From Halodesulfovibrio spirochaetisodalis (GTDB lineage: Bacteria; Desulfobacterota; Desulfovibrionia; Desulfovibrionales; Desulfovibrionaceae): a stretch of 44,663 bases of DNA. Both the position numbers and the translations under genes were made by a program. The notes below the pieces were generated by a model. It was not told where the DNA came from. It saw only the letters and a program-made list of their open reading frames with translations, and did not search any database. Where the stretch lies: assembly GCF_001672295.1 (NCBI RefSeq), contig NZ_JXMS01000031.1, forward strand, positions 32,564 through 77,226, given 5' to 3'. This document shows positions 22,964 to 31,928 of the stretch, piece after piece; position 1 is the stretch's first letter, and each line of letters starts with the position of its first letter.

Positions 22964-25459
22964 ATGGCTGAGATTGAACAACGCAATTTGGTTCCTTTAG
23001 ATAAGCTGCGCTGGAAAGTGGATCCTGCAACGCTTCCGTTCGCTACGACCAAGGATCTCGAAGAGCTGACTGATATTATCGGGCAGAATCGTGGGGTTGA
23101 TGCGTTTCGCTTTGGTATGGGGATTGATGCCAAAGGCTATAATATTTTTGTAACGGGAGCGGCTGATGTCGGGAAAATGGGAATGGTCAGGCAATTACTT
23201 GAAAAAGCCTCCCGTAAACAGCAGCCTCCCAGCGATCTGTGTTATGTGAATAACTTTAAGACGCCTGAAGAGCCTATTTTGCTTACGTTTGAAGCAGGAG
23301 AAGGGCAAAAGTTTAAAAAAGATATTGAAGAATTTCTCGAAGATATTAAGCGTGAAATTCCACAGCTGTTTGAAAGTCAGGAATATATCAATAGCAAGAA
23401 TGCACTGCTTGAAGAGCATGACAAGAAGACACGTGACTTCTTTAAGGGATTGGAAGAGCGGGTTAAAGAGGCTGGTTTTGTTCTTGTAAACATGCAAATG
23501 GGGCAGGTGCAGCGGCCTGATATTGTACCAGTTGTTGATGGCGAGCCGACTCACCTTCTTAAACTTGAAGAATTGGTGGAAAAAGGCCGTTTTCCCAAGA
23601 AAGAGTATGAGGCTCTTCAAGAAAAATATAAAGAGCTCAAGGAAGAAATCGATACCATATTTATGGATGTCAGGCGATTGCAGAAGGATGTAAAAACCAA
23701 AAGTGAAGAAGTTGATCGCTTGATGTTTATGAACACAGCCCGTGAACTTGCCATGAGTCTGACTGATGCATGGAAGGAACATGAGAAAGCTACCAAGCAT
23801 ATTAAAGCAATGCTGGAAAATATGTCTGAGCAGCTAGACATTATTAAAATGATCGGTCAGCCCCAGATGGGGCCAATGCCGGGTATGCAGCTTCCTGCTG
23901 TAAATGCCGAGGCCGTCTTGCATCCGTATGGCGTAAATCTGCTTGTGGATAACGCAGAAAGGGATGGCCCTCCGGTTATTATAGAATCTTTCCCGAACTA
24001 CCGGAATCTGTTTGGCTCCATTGAACGTGTAATGGACAGATCTGGATTGTGGCGCACTGACTTCCAAAAAATTACTGCGGGTTCTTTTATCAAGGCTAAT
24101 GGCGGGTTCCTCGTCATCAACCTTATTGATGCTATTATGGAGCCTGGAGTATGGCAGACGCTTAAGCGCGCTCTGAAGACTTCTGAGCTGGAAATTCAGA
24201 CATTTGATCCGTATTCGTTTATGGCTTCAACAGGAATTAAACCGGAAGCCATCTCAATGGATGTGAAAGTTGTAGTTCTAGCAACAACACAACTTTACCA
24301 TATGCTTAAACATTATGACCCTGAAGTGGAAATGATCTTCAAGGTTCGTGCAGACTTTGACTCCAGTATGGATAATACTGATGAAGGTGTTGGAGAAGTC
24401 AGCCGTCTGATTGGCACGTATGCGAAAAAGCGTGACTTGAAACCTTTTAACAACAAAGCTGTAGCAGCTCTGCTCGAGCATAGTGTTCGTAAGAGCGGTA
24501 GACAGGAGAAGTTGAGCACTTCGTTCCCGGTAATCGGGGACATCATGGCAGAAGCAAACTACCTTGCTAATAACGAAGAGCAGGAGGTAGTGGATGCAGA
24601 ACATGTTGAGAAAGCGCTTGAAGCCCGTATTTACCGTGACGGACTTGTTGAAGAGAAAATTCAAGAAATGATAGACCGTGGTACAATATTTATTGATGTG
24701 GCTGGCGGAGAAGTGGGGCAGATTAACGGGCTTGCTGTGTATTCAACAGGTGACATGATGTTCGGTAAACCGTCCCGCATTACTTGCACGACTTCGATGG
24801 GCAAGGAAGGCATTATTAACATTGAGCGCGATGCCAAAATGTCTGGGCCAACTCATAATAAAGGCATGCTTATTTTAAGCGGATATTTGCGTAGTCATTT
24901 TGCACAGGAAAAACCGCTTACTCTTGCCGCTTCCATTGCCTTTGAACAATCGTATGGTGGCGTGGATGGCGACTCAGCTTCATCAACAGAACTGTACGCA
25001 CTGCTCTCCAGCCTTGCAGATGTGCCGATAAAGCAATCCATTGCTGTTACGGGCTCTGTAAACCAGAATGGTGAGGTGCAACCTATCGGTGGTGTTAATG
25101 AGAAAATTGAAGGCTTCTACAAAGTGTGTGAGGCAAAAGGTCTTACAGGTGAACAGGGGGTAATGATCCCTGAAGCCAATGTAAAAGATCTTATGCTTAA
25201 ACAGGAAGTTGTAGACGCTGTAGATAAAGGCAAGTTCTCTATCTGGGCAATTCAAAATGTACGGGAAGGTATTGAAATACTAACCGGTGTAATTGCTGGT
25301 GAACGTAATGAAGACGGTACGTATCCCGAAAATTCTGTATACGGTCTTGTGGATGCACGCCTCGTTTCCTTAGCAGAAGGGTTACGAGATTTCGGTAGAA
25401 ATAATTCTGAGAACAATTCTACAGGCACTAGTGAAAAAACAGAGAACGATGACGAATAG
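22964..25459 (+). CDS. Lon-like ATP-dependent protease (AAA_32/LonB-related)
   Basis: The 831-residue protein has an N-terminal AAA module, a long coiled-coil insertion (~100-300) and a C-terminal Lon proteolytic domain (~590-790). The Ser-Lys dyad is visible: Ser in GGVDGDSASSTELYALLSS and Lys in QPIGGVNEKIEGFYKV. The P-loop reads GAADVGKMGM (near residue 65): the Lys is kept, but the following Ser/Thr is Met. The protein should be cytosolic; LonB's membrane helices are missing. AGGAGG is 5 nt before ATG. Residues after ~800 are low-complexity (Asn/Ser/Glu). A terminator lies about 110 nt downstream. Confidence 0.93.
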   Translation: MAEIEQRNLVPLDKLRWKVDPATLPFATTKDLEELTDIIGQNRGVDAFRFGMGIDAKGYNIFVTGAADVGKMGMVRQLLEKASRKQQPPSDLCYVNNFKTPEEPILLTFEAGEGQKFKKDIEEFLEDIKREIPQLFESQEYINSKNALLEEHDKKTRDFFKGLEERVKEAGFVLVNMQMGQVQRPDIVPVVDGEPTHLLKLEELVEKGRFPKKEYEALQEKYKELKEEIDTIFMDVRRLQKDVKTKSEEVDRLMFMNTARELAMSLTDAWKEHEKATKHIKAMLENMSEQLDIIKMIGQPQMGPMPGMQLPAVNAEAVLHPYGVNLLVDNAERDGPPVIIESFPNYRNLFGSIERVMDRSGLWRTDFQKITAGSFIKANGGFLVINLIDAIMEPGVWQTLKRALKTSELEIQTFDPYSFMASTGIKPEAISMDVKVVVLATTQLYHMLKHYDPEVEMIFKVRADFDSSMDNTDEGVGEVSRLIGTYAKKRDLKPFNNKAVAALLEHSVRKSGRQEKLSTSFPVIGDIMAEANYLANNEEQEVVDAEHVEKALEARIYRDGLVEEKIQEMIDRGTIFIDVAGGEVGQINGLAVYSTGDMMFGKPSRITCTTSMGKEGIINIERDAKMSGPTHNKGMLILSGYLRSHFAQEKPLTLAASIAFEQSYGGVDGDSASSTELYALLSSLADVPIKQSIAVTGSVNQNGEVQPIGGVNEKIEGFYKVCEAKGLTGEQGVMIPEANVKDLMLKQEVVDAVDKGKFSIWAIQNVREGIEILTGVIAGERNEDGTYPENSVYGLVDARLVSLAEGLRDFGRNNSENNSTGTSEKTENDDE

Positions 25460-25570
25460 GCTGGATACGGGGAACATTTTCCACCAGCATGGTTCTTTTT
25501 TGGATTCCCAGTGTCGATAGCGAGTTAACAAACTCAACTGATTTGCTATAAATTGTGTAACATGATGATA

Positions 25571-25611
25571 AAAAAAGGTGGCTTCTAAAATTGAAGAAGC
25601 CGTCTTTTTTT
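25571..25611. terminator. terminator after the Lon-like gene
   Basis: GGCTTCT (25580-25586)/AGAAGCC (25595-25601) extends outward through G-U and A-T pairs. The stem is flanked by A6 and T7. Confidence 0.82.
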
Positions 25612-25823
25612 ATGGCCAAAAGTGCTCAATAGATCATTTGAATATGGTGTAAAACAGATATTTCTTATAAACGCTTCTAATTTATAATATTGGTTGAATA
25701 CGCAAAGTATTTTTTTCTTTTGCAATGTCCCTGGTAGTTGTGCAAGGAAGAAGGATACACCAAATTTTATGCGTTACTTACCAACCGGATGAATTCGGGC
25801 AAATCAAACGGAGCGAGTGAGTT

Positions 25824-26069
25824 ATGGACAACGGCAAGGTTGTTGATGCAATCAACTGTGTGGAAATTGTTTTAACAAAAGCCTGCGGGGAACGGATTGA
25901 AGTTAATGTAGATACAAACGGATTACTCTACATTGATGTTGAATCAGACAAGCAATGTACTATGAACTACGCTGAAGCATGGAAAAAAGTTCCAACAGAC
26001 CAGAAGGAGCGTCTGAAGGAAATGCTTGAAGGCTTGGTGAATAGCCTTGATCAGGTTTTAGAAAATTAG
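25824..26069 (+). CDS. small hypothetical protein
   Basis: The 81-residue protein is of no recognised family. Its N-terminal half looks beta-rich (VEIVLTKACGERIEVNVDTNGLLYIDVES) with C12, C21 and C45. The C-terminal half is helical and charged (WKKVPTDQKERLKEMLEGL). GGAGCGAG lies about 7 nt before ATG. A bidirectional terminator closes it at 26147-26180. No signal peptide is present. Confidence 0.7.
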   Translation: MDNGKVVDAINCVEIVLTKACGERIEVNVDTNGLLYIDVESDKQCTMNYAEAWKKVPTDQKERLKEMLEGLVNSLDQVLEN

Positions 26070-26146
26070 AATGATACAATGCAAACAGGTACTTTCTGCT
26101 TACAGTACGTGTTTTGCAATGCATGGATTGTTGAGATTTCTCAATA

Positions 26147-26180
26147 AAAAGAGCAGCCTGCTGTAGTAGGCTGCTCTTTT
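26147..26180. terminator. bidirectional terminator
   Basis: A 13-bp stem AAAAGAGCAGCCT/AGGCTGCTCTTTT (26147-26159/26168-26180) with an 8-nt loop serves both convergent small genes. Confidence 0.92.
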
Positions 26181-26195
26181 TATGTACTGATCTTT

Positions 26196-26480
26196 TCAGT
26201 TAGTAGTTTTTTTGTTTACCAATTCTTTGTGTAGAGATGAAGAATCCCACACACAACCGTACATATGGTTTCCGAGCTCAGTATCACGATGAATTTCGCT
26301 TTTCTGATCATTCTGTGGACGCAGGGGGCACGTCGAGCAAAAGGTGTCAGGATACGGGCAGGAAATACATAATGGAAGATAGTTGCTGCATTTTTTTTGT
26401 GATGTTCCCGTAATGCCTATTGTGCAGTTTCCACGATGGAATACACAGCAGTTACAGGCTGTTTTTATTGCACGTGCCAT
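26196..26480 (-). CDS. cysteine-rich small protein
   Basis: The 94-residue protein has ten cysteines (9, 11, 12, 19, 31, 38, 41, 48, 51 and 76), including CNCC, CISC and CSTC pairs. This suggests zinc or Fe-S binding. No signal peptide or recognised family. GGAGG lies 4 nt before ATG, a strong site. It converges on the gene at 25824 across a shared terminator. Confidence 0.75.
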   Translation of the reverse strand: MARAIKTACNCCVFHRGNCTIGITGTSQKKCSNYLPLCISCPYPDTFCSTCPLRPQNDQKSEIHRDTELGNHMYGCVWDSSSLHKELVNKKTTN

Positions 26481-26761
26481 TGTTCCTCCACAGGCAAATT
26501 CCCACTTTTAAGGTACCACCTGTAAGCAAATTATCAAGGTGAATAAGAAGAATATATATCTGCTCAAAAGGCTCACAGTCTAATTGAATACATGCGTTTA
26601 ATAAATTGATTGTTGAGTAAAATGCTCTGAAAAATTAAATGGTTGTAGGAAGCTGTGCGGTAGGGTATGGAAAGAAGGGAAGTTACTTAGCCGAATGATA
26701 TTTTCGGAATTAGTAATGAATACGTATTGTTTTTATAGGGTATTACCATAAGGAGTTTGCT

Positions 26762-27298
26762 ATGCGACTGTTAACCAATAGCAGATATGGCACGAGATTA
26801 TTGCTCGACATTGCCACCCACGGTCAGGATAAGCCGGTACTCATGAAAGAGTCTTCCGCTCGTCTTGGCATTTCCCAGAAGTATCTTGAAAAAATTGCCA
26901 GACAGTTGCGTGCTGGCGGATACTTGAAAACCCGACGTGGACCGAGTGGGGGACATAGAATGGCAGTGGATCCGTCCGATGTCACCGTAGGGGAAGTAGT
27001 TCGCCATCTAGAAGGGGGAACAGATATAGTCGGTTGTGGAGAGGATGCTGCAACATGTTGTGATGCGCCGGGATGCCTTACACGTCTGCTTTGGAAAGAA
27101 GCAAGTGTGGCTATGTACTCGCATTTAGATAAATTTACCTTTGCAGAATTAGTCAGTTACGCAGAAAAAGGGGTAAAGTTCGGAGATTACTGTGTGCGTA
27201 CTGTGCAACGGTCAGGAACTACACCGATGGATGATGAGCAAAAACGGCTCAACTTGCTACGTGAATACTCACTGACTGGTCTCGAGGATTCATTCTAA
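26762..27298 (+). CDS. Rrf2-family transcriptional regulator
   Basis: The 178-residue winged-helix regulator begins MRLLTNSRYGTRLLLDIA. It has the Rrf2 recognition segment ARLGISQKYLEKIARQLRAGG and the wing RGPSGGHRM. Cysteines 92, 99, 100 and 105 follow, in the region that binds an Fe-S cluster in IscR/NsrR-like members, though the spacing is its own. Fe-S, NO or redox sensing is therefore plausible. AAGGAG lies 7 nt upstream. The next gene is a haem-type sensor kinase in the same direction, 182 nt away. Confidence 0.92.
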   Translation: MRLLTNSRYGTRLLLDIATHGQDKPVLMKESSARLGISQKYLEKIARQLRAGGYLKTRRGPSGGHRMAVDPSDVTVGEVVRHLEGGTDIVGCGEDAATCCDAPGCLTRLLWKEASVAMYSHLDKFTFAELVSYAEKGVKFGDYCVRTVQRSGTTPMDDEQKRLNLLREYSLTGLEDSF

Positions 27299-27480
27299 TT
27301 GCTTACAGCAACTAGTAAAGTCTCTTTCAGTCAGTAAGCATGAACCGAATTATACAGGATGAGTTAGCCCCCTGTTTTCATTGCACGGTTATTGAGTACT
27401 GTAGTAACAAAGAACGAATGAATGCGTTAATTTCATAGTGGTAACTGGCATGTGTGTGCGGCTTTATACGGGAGTTGAGC

Positions 27481-29742
27481 ATGTATTTTTGGCTTTCGCG
27501 TTTTCGTAATTCGCTGGCTGTAAAGGTTCTTCTGCTAATCGCGCTTGTATTGATTCTCTGTCTTGGCCTGCATTCATGGGGTACAATGCACTATCTCAAC
27601 AAGCATACTGCGTCTAAGCTTTCGATAGAGGCTGATAGACTCAGTAAAACGATATTGCTCTCTGCCCGCTATGCAATGATGGCAAATGCCCGGAGCGAAA
27701 TTAACCAGATTGTTTCTGACATTGCAAAACATCCGGATATCACCTCTGTGCGTATTTACGATAAACAGGGTGTTATCCGGTTTTCTAATATGCATAGCGA
27801 AGTGGGGACGAAGGTTGCCAAAGATGCTCCTCCCTGTCTTGCCTGTCACGCTGTAAACCCGCCTCGTGTGTTTCTTGGGCTGGAGCAGCGGACGCGTAGG
27901 ATTGTGAAAGACGATACGGTATTGCTTGGTTCAATTGCCCCTATAATGAATGAAGCAAGTTGCTCTACAGCACCGTGCCATGCCCACAATGCAGAACATC
28001 AGGTGTTGGGTGAGTTAGAGCTTATATTGCATACAGATCAGGCTGCTCTTGGACTTGCTGCGGTGCAGAGTAAGCTACTTACGCTCACCGGATTAATTTA
28101 TGTCCTTTCGGTTTCACTTCTTGTTTTTGGGATACGCAGGTATCTGACCAGCCCTATCAAAAAGCTTATCAGATCAACAAAGCGCATCAGTGAAGGAAAG
28201 TCATCCGGGTTAGATACAGTTAACCGTACGGACGAGCTAGGGCATCTCGTTGATTCTATTGTGGCTATGGAACAGGCCATTGCCCAGAAGCAGGAAGAGG
28301 TCGATAAAAAGCGTCAGGAGTATCAGGATCTGTTTGAACAAGTTCCTTGCAGTATAACGGTCCAAGACGCAAATATGCGTATTCTGAAGTACAATAAGGA
28401 GTTTGCCGAACGTTTTCATCCTGAACCCGGGGCGTTTTGCTATGAAGCATATAAGGGGTTGTCAGAAAAGTGCCCTAATTGTCCGTTGGATAAAACGTTT
28501 CAAACTGGCAGGCCATATTGTTCAGAAGAGAGCGGAATTAATCCTGATGGCACCGAAGCGCATTGGATTGTCCATGTCAGCCCAGTCTTTGACGATAAAG
28601 GTGAAGTTGTTGCTGCAATGGAGATGGGGATTGATATCTCCGATAGAAGACGTATGGAAGAGAAGCTTCTTTCTTCTGAAGCGAAATACCATGCTATCTT
28701 TAACCATATTCCGAATGCCGTGTTTGTTTTGGATATGGAAGAGTATACCATCATCGATTGTAATGAGATGGCTGAACGAAGCTATGGGTATAGCTCAGGA
28801 GAGATGCAGCAAGCTTCGTTTATCCAATTGTTTCCTGAAGAGGAGCAGGAGAAAGCACGTTCCTATTTGAAGGCATTTACAGCGTTAAACCGCGTGCGAC
28901 AGAAGAGAAAAGATGAAAGTATGTTTTACATGGATTTTCGGCTGTCTCCTGCTGTGTATAATGATCGAAATGTACTGTTAGTTTCAGCTACAGACGTAAC
29001 GGATCGGCTTGAAACTGAGCAGAAGCTAATTCAGGCAGGTAAAATGGCTACGCTTGGCGAGATGGCAACAGGGGTTGCCCATGAGCTTAATCAGCCGCTG
29101 ACGGTGATTAAAGCAGCAAGCGGGTTTATTATGCGCAAAATACGTCGTGATGAACCAATAGACTCTGATGTTCTTAATACAATGGCAGAAGAGATTGATT
29201 CGCATGTCGATAGGGCAAGCCAGATTATTGACCATATGCGCGCATTTGGCAGGCAGTCTGATCATGCTCTGGAGCGGGTTGGCGTTAACAGGGTAATAAA
29301 AAGTTCTGTGGCGATGTTTATCTCTCAGCTTACGTTGCGGGGAATACGTGTGCAGCAGAATTTTGAAGAAAATCTTCCGGAAATTCTTGGCGTATCAAAC
29401 AGGTTAGAGCAGGTATTTATTAATTTACTGCTTAATGCGCGGGATGCCATAGAAGAAGCAGAAGTGGAAAATCCAAGTCAGGATAAGATCATAACATTGA
29501 CAACGTATTCAACTCCGCGTGCTGTTGTTGCTGTGGTGGAAGATACTGGTACCGGTGTGCCTCAGCGGTTGTTGGACAAGATATTTGAACCGTTTTTTAC
29601 CACTAAAGAAGTTGGAAAAGGCACAGGCTTGGGGCTTTCTATTACGTACGGGCTGATTAAAGATTTTGGCGGAACAATCAGGATTCAAAATAAGGAAGAA
29701 GGCGGGGCACGCTTTACGCTGACATTCCCTAGAAGTCAGTAG
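27481..29742 (+). CDS. membrane sensor histidine kinase with periplasmic c-type haem motifs
   Basis: The protein is 753 residues. Transmembrane helices lie near 12-30 and 195-214. The periplasmic domain between them holds CLACH (119-123, CxxCH) and CSTAPCH (161-167, CX4CH); both spacings are used for haem c attachment in Desulfovibrio cytochrome c3. A HAMP linker (~215-270), PAS (~285-405; with a C-x2-C pair in EKCPNCP), a second PAS (~410-525), HisKA (His in GVAHELNQPLT) and HATPase (NLLLNARDA; DTGTGVP; GKGTGLGLS) follow. It is inferred to sense periplasmic redox state or a haem ligand. ATG 27481 follows GGGAG; a GTG 27 nt earlier is less likely. No terminator separates it from the next kinase gene. 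Confidence 0.93.
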   Translation: MYFWLSRFRNSLAVKVLLLIALVLILCLGLHSWGTMHYLNKHTASKLSIEADRLSKTILLSARYAMMANARSEINQIVSDIAKHPDITSVRIYDKQGVIRFSNMHSEVGTKVAKDAPPCLACHAVNPPRVFLGLEQRTRRIVKDDTVLLGSIAPIMNEASCSTAPCHAHNAEHQVLGELELILHTDQAALGLAAVQSKLLTLTGLIYVLSVSLLVFGIRRYLTSPIKKLIRSTKRISEGKSSGLDTVNRTDELGHLVDSIVAMEQAIAQKQEEVDKKRQEYQDLFEQVPCSITVQDANMRILKYNKEFAERFHPEPGAFCYEAYKGLSEKCPNCPLDKTFQTGRPYCSEESGINPDGTEAHWIVHVSPVFDDKGEVVAAMEMGIDISDRRRMEEKLLSSEAKYHAIFNHIPNAVFVLDMEEYTIIDCNEMAERSYGYSSGEMQQASFIQLFPEEEQEKARSYLKAFTALNRVRQKRKDESMFYMDFRLSPAVYNDRNVLLVSATDVTDRLETEQKLIQAGKMATLGEMATGVAHELNQPLTVIKAASGFIMRKIRRDEPIDSDVLNTMAEEIDSHVDRASQIIDHMRAFGRQSDHALERVGVNRVIKSSVAMFISQLTLRGIRVQQNFEENLPEILGVSNRLEQVFINLLLNARDAIEEAEVENPSQDKIITLTTYSTPRAVVAVVEDTGTGVPQRLLDKIFEPFFTTKEVGKGTGLGLSITYGLIKDFGGTIRIQNKEEGGARFTLTFPRSQ

Positions 29743-29750
29743 GCGCGAGT

Positions 29751-29864
29751 ATGAAACTTTCTGCCAGCATGATAAACGGAGCAGAAAAAAGTTCGTATAC
29801 CGTCATGCCTCTGATTGATCCGAATGCCTATGGAACAAAGCAGCCGGAGGCGCAGCATAAATGA
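29751..29864 (+). CDS. possible 37-residue ORF linking two kinase genes
   Basis: A 37-codon frame starts at ATG 29751, 9 nt after the kinase stop, and ends in an ATGA overlap with the receiver-kinase gene at 29861. The overlap suggests translational coupling. Its ribosome site is weak (GGCGCGAG). The product is polar with no recognised motif. It may be a genuine small protein or only a translated leader. Confidence 0.35.
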   Translation: MKLSASMINGAEKSSYTVMPLIDPNAYGTKQPEAQHK

Positions 29865-31021
29865 GTATTGCATCAAGATCATCTGTACTTCTTGTAGATG
29901 ATGAAAAAGGCATCACGGTTGTCCTTGGAGCCTATATTACTGATTTGGGGTATGTGATTGATGTAGCCCATAGTGGTGAAGAAGCATTAGAAAAACTTCA
30001 GCAGAAAGCCTATGAAGTGGTTGTAACTGACGTTCGCATGCCCGGGATGGATGGCGTTGCTTTGCTGAAAGAGATTCGTAAACATTGGCCGGAAACCGGT
30101 GTTGTTATCACGACGGGACATGCGGATGTGTCTGTTGCGGTAGACTGCTTGCGTCTTGGGGCAACGGATTTCATTACGAAGCCAGTGAATGTAGAGCTGC
30201 TTGAATTTGCGCTGCGGCGGGCTGTTGAGCGCGTCATTATGCGTAGGCAGCTAGTCGAACATACGATTCATCTTGAATTTCTGGTCGAACAGAGAACCAA
30301 GGAGCTTGTTCAGGCAGAGCGGTTTGCTGTGATGGGAGAGACCGTTGCTGGATTGGCTCACGCTATTAAGAATATTGCCGGCGGACTGGAAGGCGCATTG
30401 TTTGTGCTTGAAAAAGGGTTAGAGCTTGATCGTAAAGACTACCTTGAGCAAGGCTGGGGGATGGTTAAGCGGGATGTGACTCGGGTTCGCGATCTGACAA
30501 TGAACCTGCTCCAACTTTCGCGACCGCTGTCATTACGGCCATCCAAGCTAGATCCCGGTCTTCCGTTGTCTGAAGTTGCTGAATTGTTATCCGCACGAAT
30601 GCGCGATGCAGGAGGGAAAATTATCCACGAGAATATGCCTCAACCTGTTGCATTGCTGGATGAGCAGGCAGTACATACGTGTTTAATGAATCTGGCAACC
30701 AATGCAGTTGAAGCCGTAGAGGAAGCAGTTCAGTCAGGTCGTAGAGAGTTTGGCGACGGTAAAGTCATGTTGCACACAGAATGTGATGAACAGTATGTTC
30801 GATACTTGGTTGAAGACAATGGGCGCGGGCTCTCGTCTGAATTGTTTGAGCAGCTGGAAGAGGGATTGGTAACAACTAAAGACAGAGGGTCTGGTTTCGG
30901 GCTTATGGCTACCCGTAAAGCTGTTCGTGAGATGGGTGGAGAGCTTATTTTAGAGAACGGTATAGAAGGTGGTGTCCGTGCAATCTTGTTATTGCCCTTT
31001 GTACCAGTAGGTAATTTGTAG
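29861..31021 (+). CDS. receiver domain-histidine kinase hybrid, cytoplasmic
   Basis: The 386-residue protein carries an N-terminal receiver (LLVDDEKG; phospho-acceptor D57 in TDVRMPG; K107 in TKPV), then a coiled linker (HTIHLEFLVEQRTKELVQAERF), an H-box with H167 (GLAHAIKNIAGG) and a HATPase domain (NLATNAVEAVE; DNGRGL; GSGFGLMATRK). No membrane segment. The receiver-first layout implies it is switched by phosphotransfer, most simply from the upstream sensor kinase, and then acts on another regulator. No DNA-binding output gene is adjacent. It resembles the first 170 residues of the kinase at 34132. Confidence 0.92.
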   Translation: MSIASRSSVLLVDDEKGITVVLGAYITDLGYVIDVAHSGEEALEKLQQKAYEVVVTDVRMPGMDGVALLKEIRKHWPETGVVITTGHADVSVAVDCLRLGATDFITKPVNVELLEFALRRAVERVIMRRQLVEHTIHLEFLVEQRTKELVQAERFAVMGETVAGLAHAIKNIAGGLEGALFVLEKGLELDRKDYLEQGWGMVKRDVTRVRDLTMNLLQLSRPLSLRPSKLDPGLPLSEVAELLSARMRDAGGKIIHENMPQPVALLDEQAVHTCLMNLATNAVEAVEEAVQSGRREFGDGKVMLHTECDEQYVRYLVEDNGRGLSSELFEQLEEGLVTTKDRGSGFGLMATRKAVREMGGELILENGIEGGVRAILLLPFVPVGNL

Positions 31022-31050
31022 CTGAAGTAAACTGCGCGAATGAATATACT

Positions 31051-31082
31051 AAAGAGTGAGGTTGTTATCTTGCTCTTTTTTT
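31051..31082 (+). terminator. terminator of the kinase operon
   Basis: AAAGAGTGAG (31051-31060)/CTTGCTCTTT (31069-31078), with two G-U pairs, runs into a T-tract 30 nt past the kinase stop. Confidence 0.75.
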
Positions 31083-31325
31083 ATTGAGGATGAAATTTTG
31101 CGAAACTGAAAAAAATTTGCTGGCTTTACTATAAAAAATGGAAACAGTTCTTCAATTATGGATTAAAAATTCTCTTAGGTGAATGCTGTGTTGAACGATT
31201 ATTCTCATGTAACCATATACTATCATATGTTTTTATTTTAGATTTACGTTGCTGATGACTATAAAATAAGCTAGTTATCTGCCGATTAGAGAGTAGGACT
31301 AAAGGAGATACATGCGAGGTTCATA

Positions 31326-31928
31326 ATGATTGTTCCTACATCACATGCAGTAAGAGTCTTTGATGTGCCATCCTCTGTAGCACAAGGCCAACGTAATAGT
31401 AGCCAGAGTTCTGAGGTGGAGAAAACGTTACAGGGTAACGATGCAGCTCAGCCCGTTATAGCTGATGTTGTAGAGTTTTCTGATGACTTTCAATCTTTGA
31501 CGGCAGGTTCAGTTGTAGATGTCCAATTCAATGTGAATAAGCATGCGGGAATCATGGATGCATCCGGTCAAGGGGCAAGTCCAGTTGCAGTAAACGAGAG
31601 CTATTCTGAAGCGCGCATGTATTCTATGCCGAAGCTTCCTACTGTAGAAGAAGTTCGTGCAGTAATTATGCGTAAAATGGCTCGCGCAACTGATGCAGCA
31701 TACTTAGGCGGCAATCAACAGTCCGGTGCAATTCAGCACGCCGCAGTTGTTGCGCAAATGGGTATTGCCACTCCGCAAGCGCCTCTCGATGTGCACACAA
31801 TGCAGAGCGTTCAGTCTGCAACGTCCGTGCAGGTCGGCCCGCGTGTCTCTGGGTATTCAGGGTACAAACCTATGAGTTCCAGAGCTGTTTCATCTGCTGC
31901 CCAGTCGAATCTTCGTGTAAGGGCATAG
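31326..31928 (+). CDS. unrecognised Ala/Ser/Val-rich 200-residue protein
   Basis: I do not recognise this protein. It has no signal peptide, membrane helix or domain. The first 90 residues are polar and probably disordered. A short helical segment lies near residues 100-120 (LPTVEEVRAVIMRKMARATDA), followed by a Ser/Ala/Gln/Val-rich tail. GCGAGG lies 6 nt before ATG. It is preceded by an AT-rich region and followed by a strong terminator, so it is monocistronic. Composition resembles secreted or flagellar-regulatory small proteins, but that is only an impression. Confidence 0.6.
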   Translation: MIVPTSHAVRVFDVPSSVAQGQRNSSQSSEVEKTLQGNDAAQPVIADVVEFSDDFQSLTAGSVVDVQFNVNKHAGIMDASGQGASPVAVNESYSEARMYSMPKLPTVEEVRAVIMRKMARATDAAYLGGNQQSGAIQHAAVVAQMGIATPQAPLDVHTMQSVQSATSVQVGPRVSGYSGYKPMSSRAVSSAAQSNLRVRA

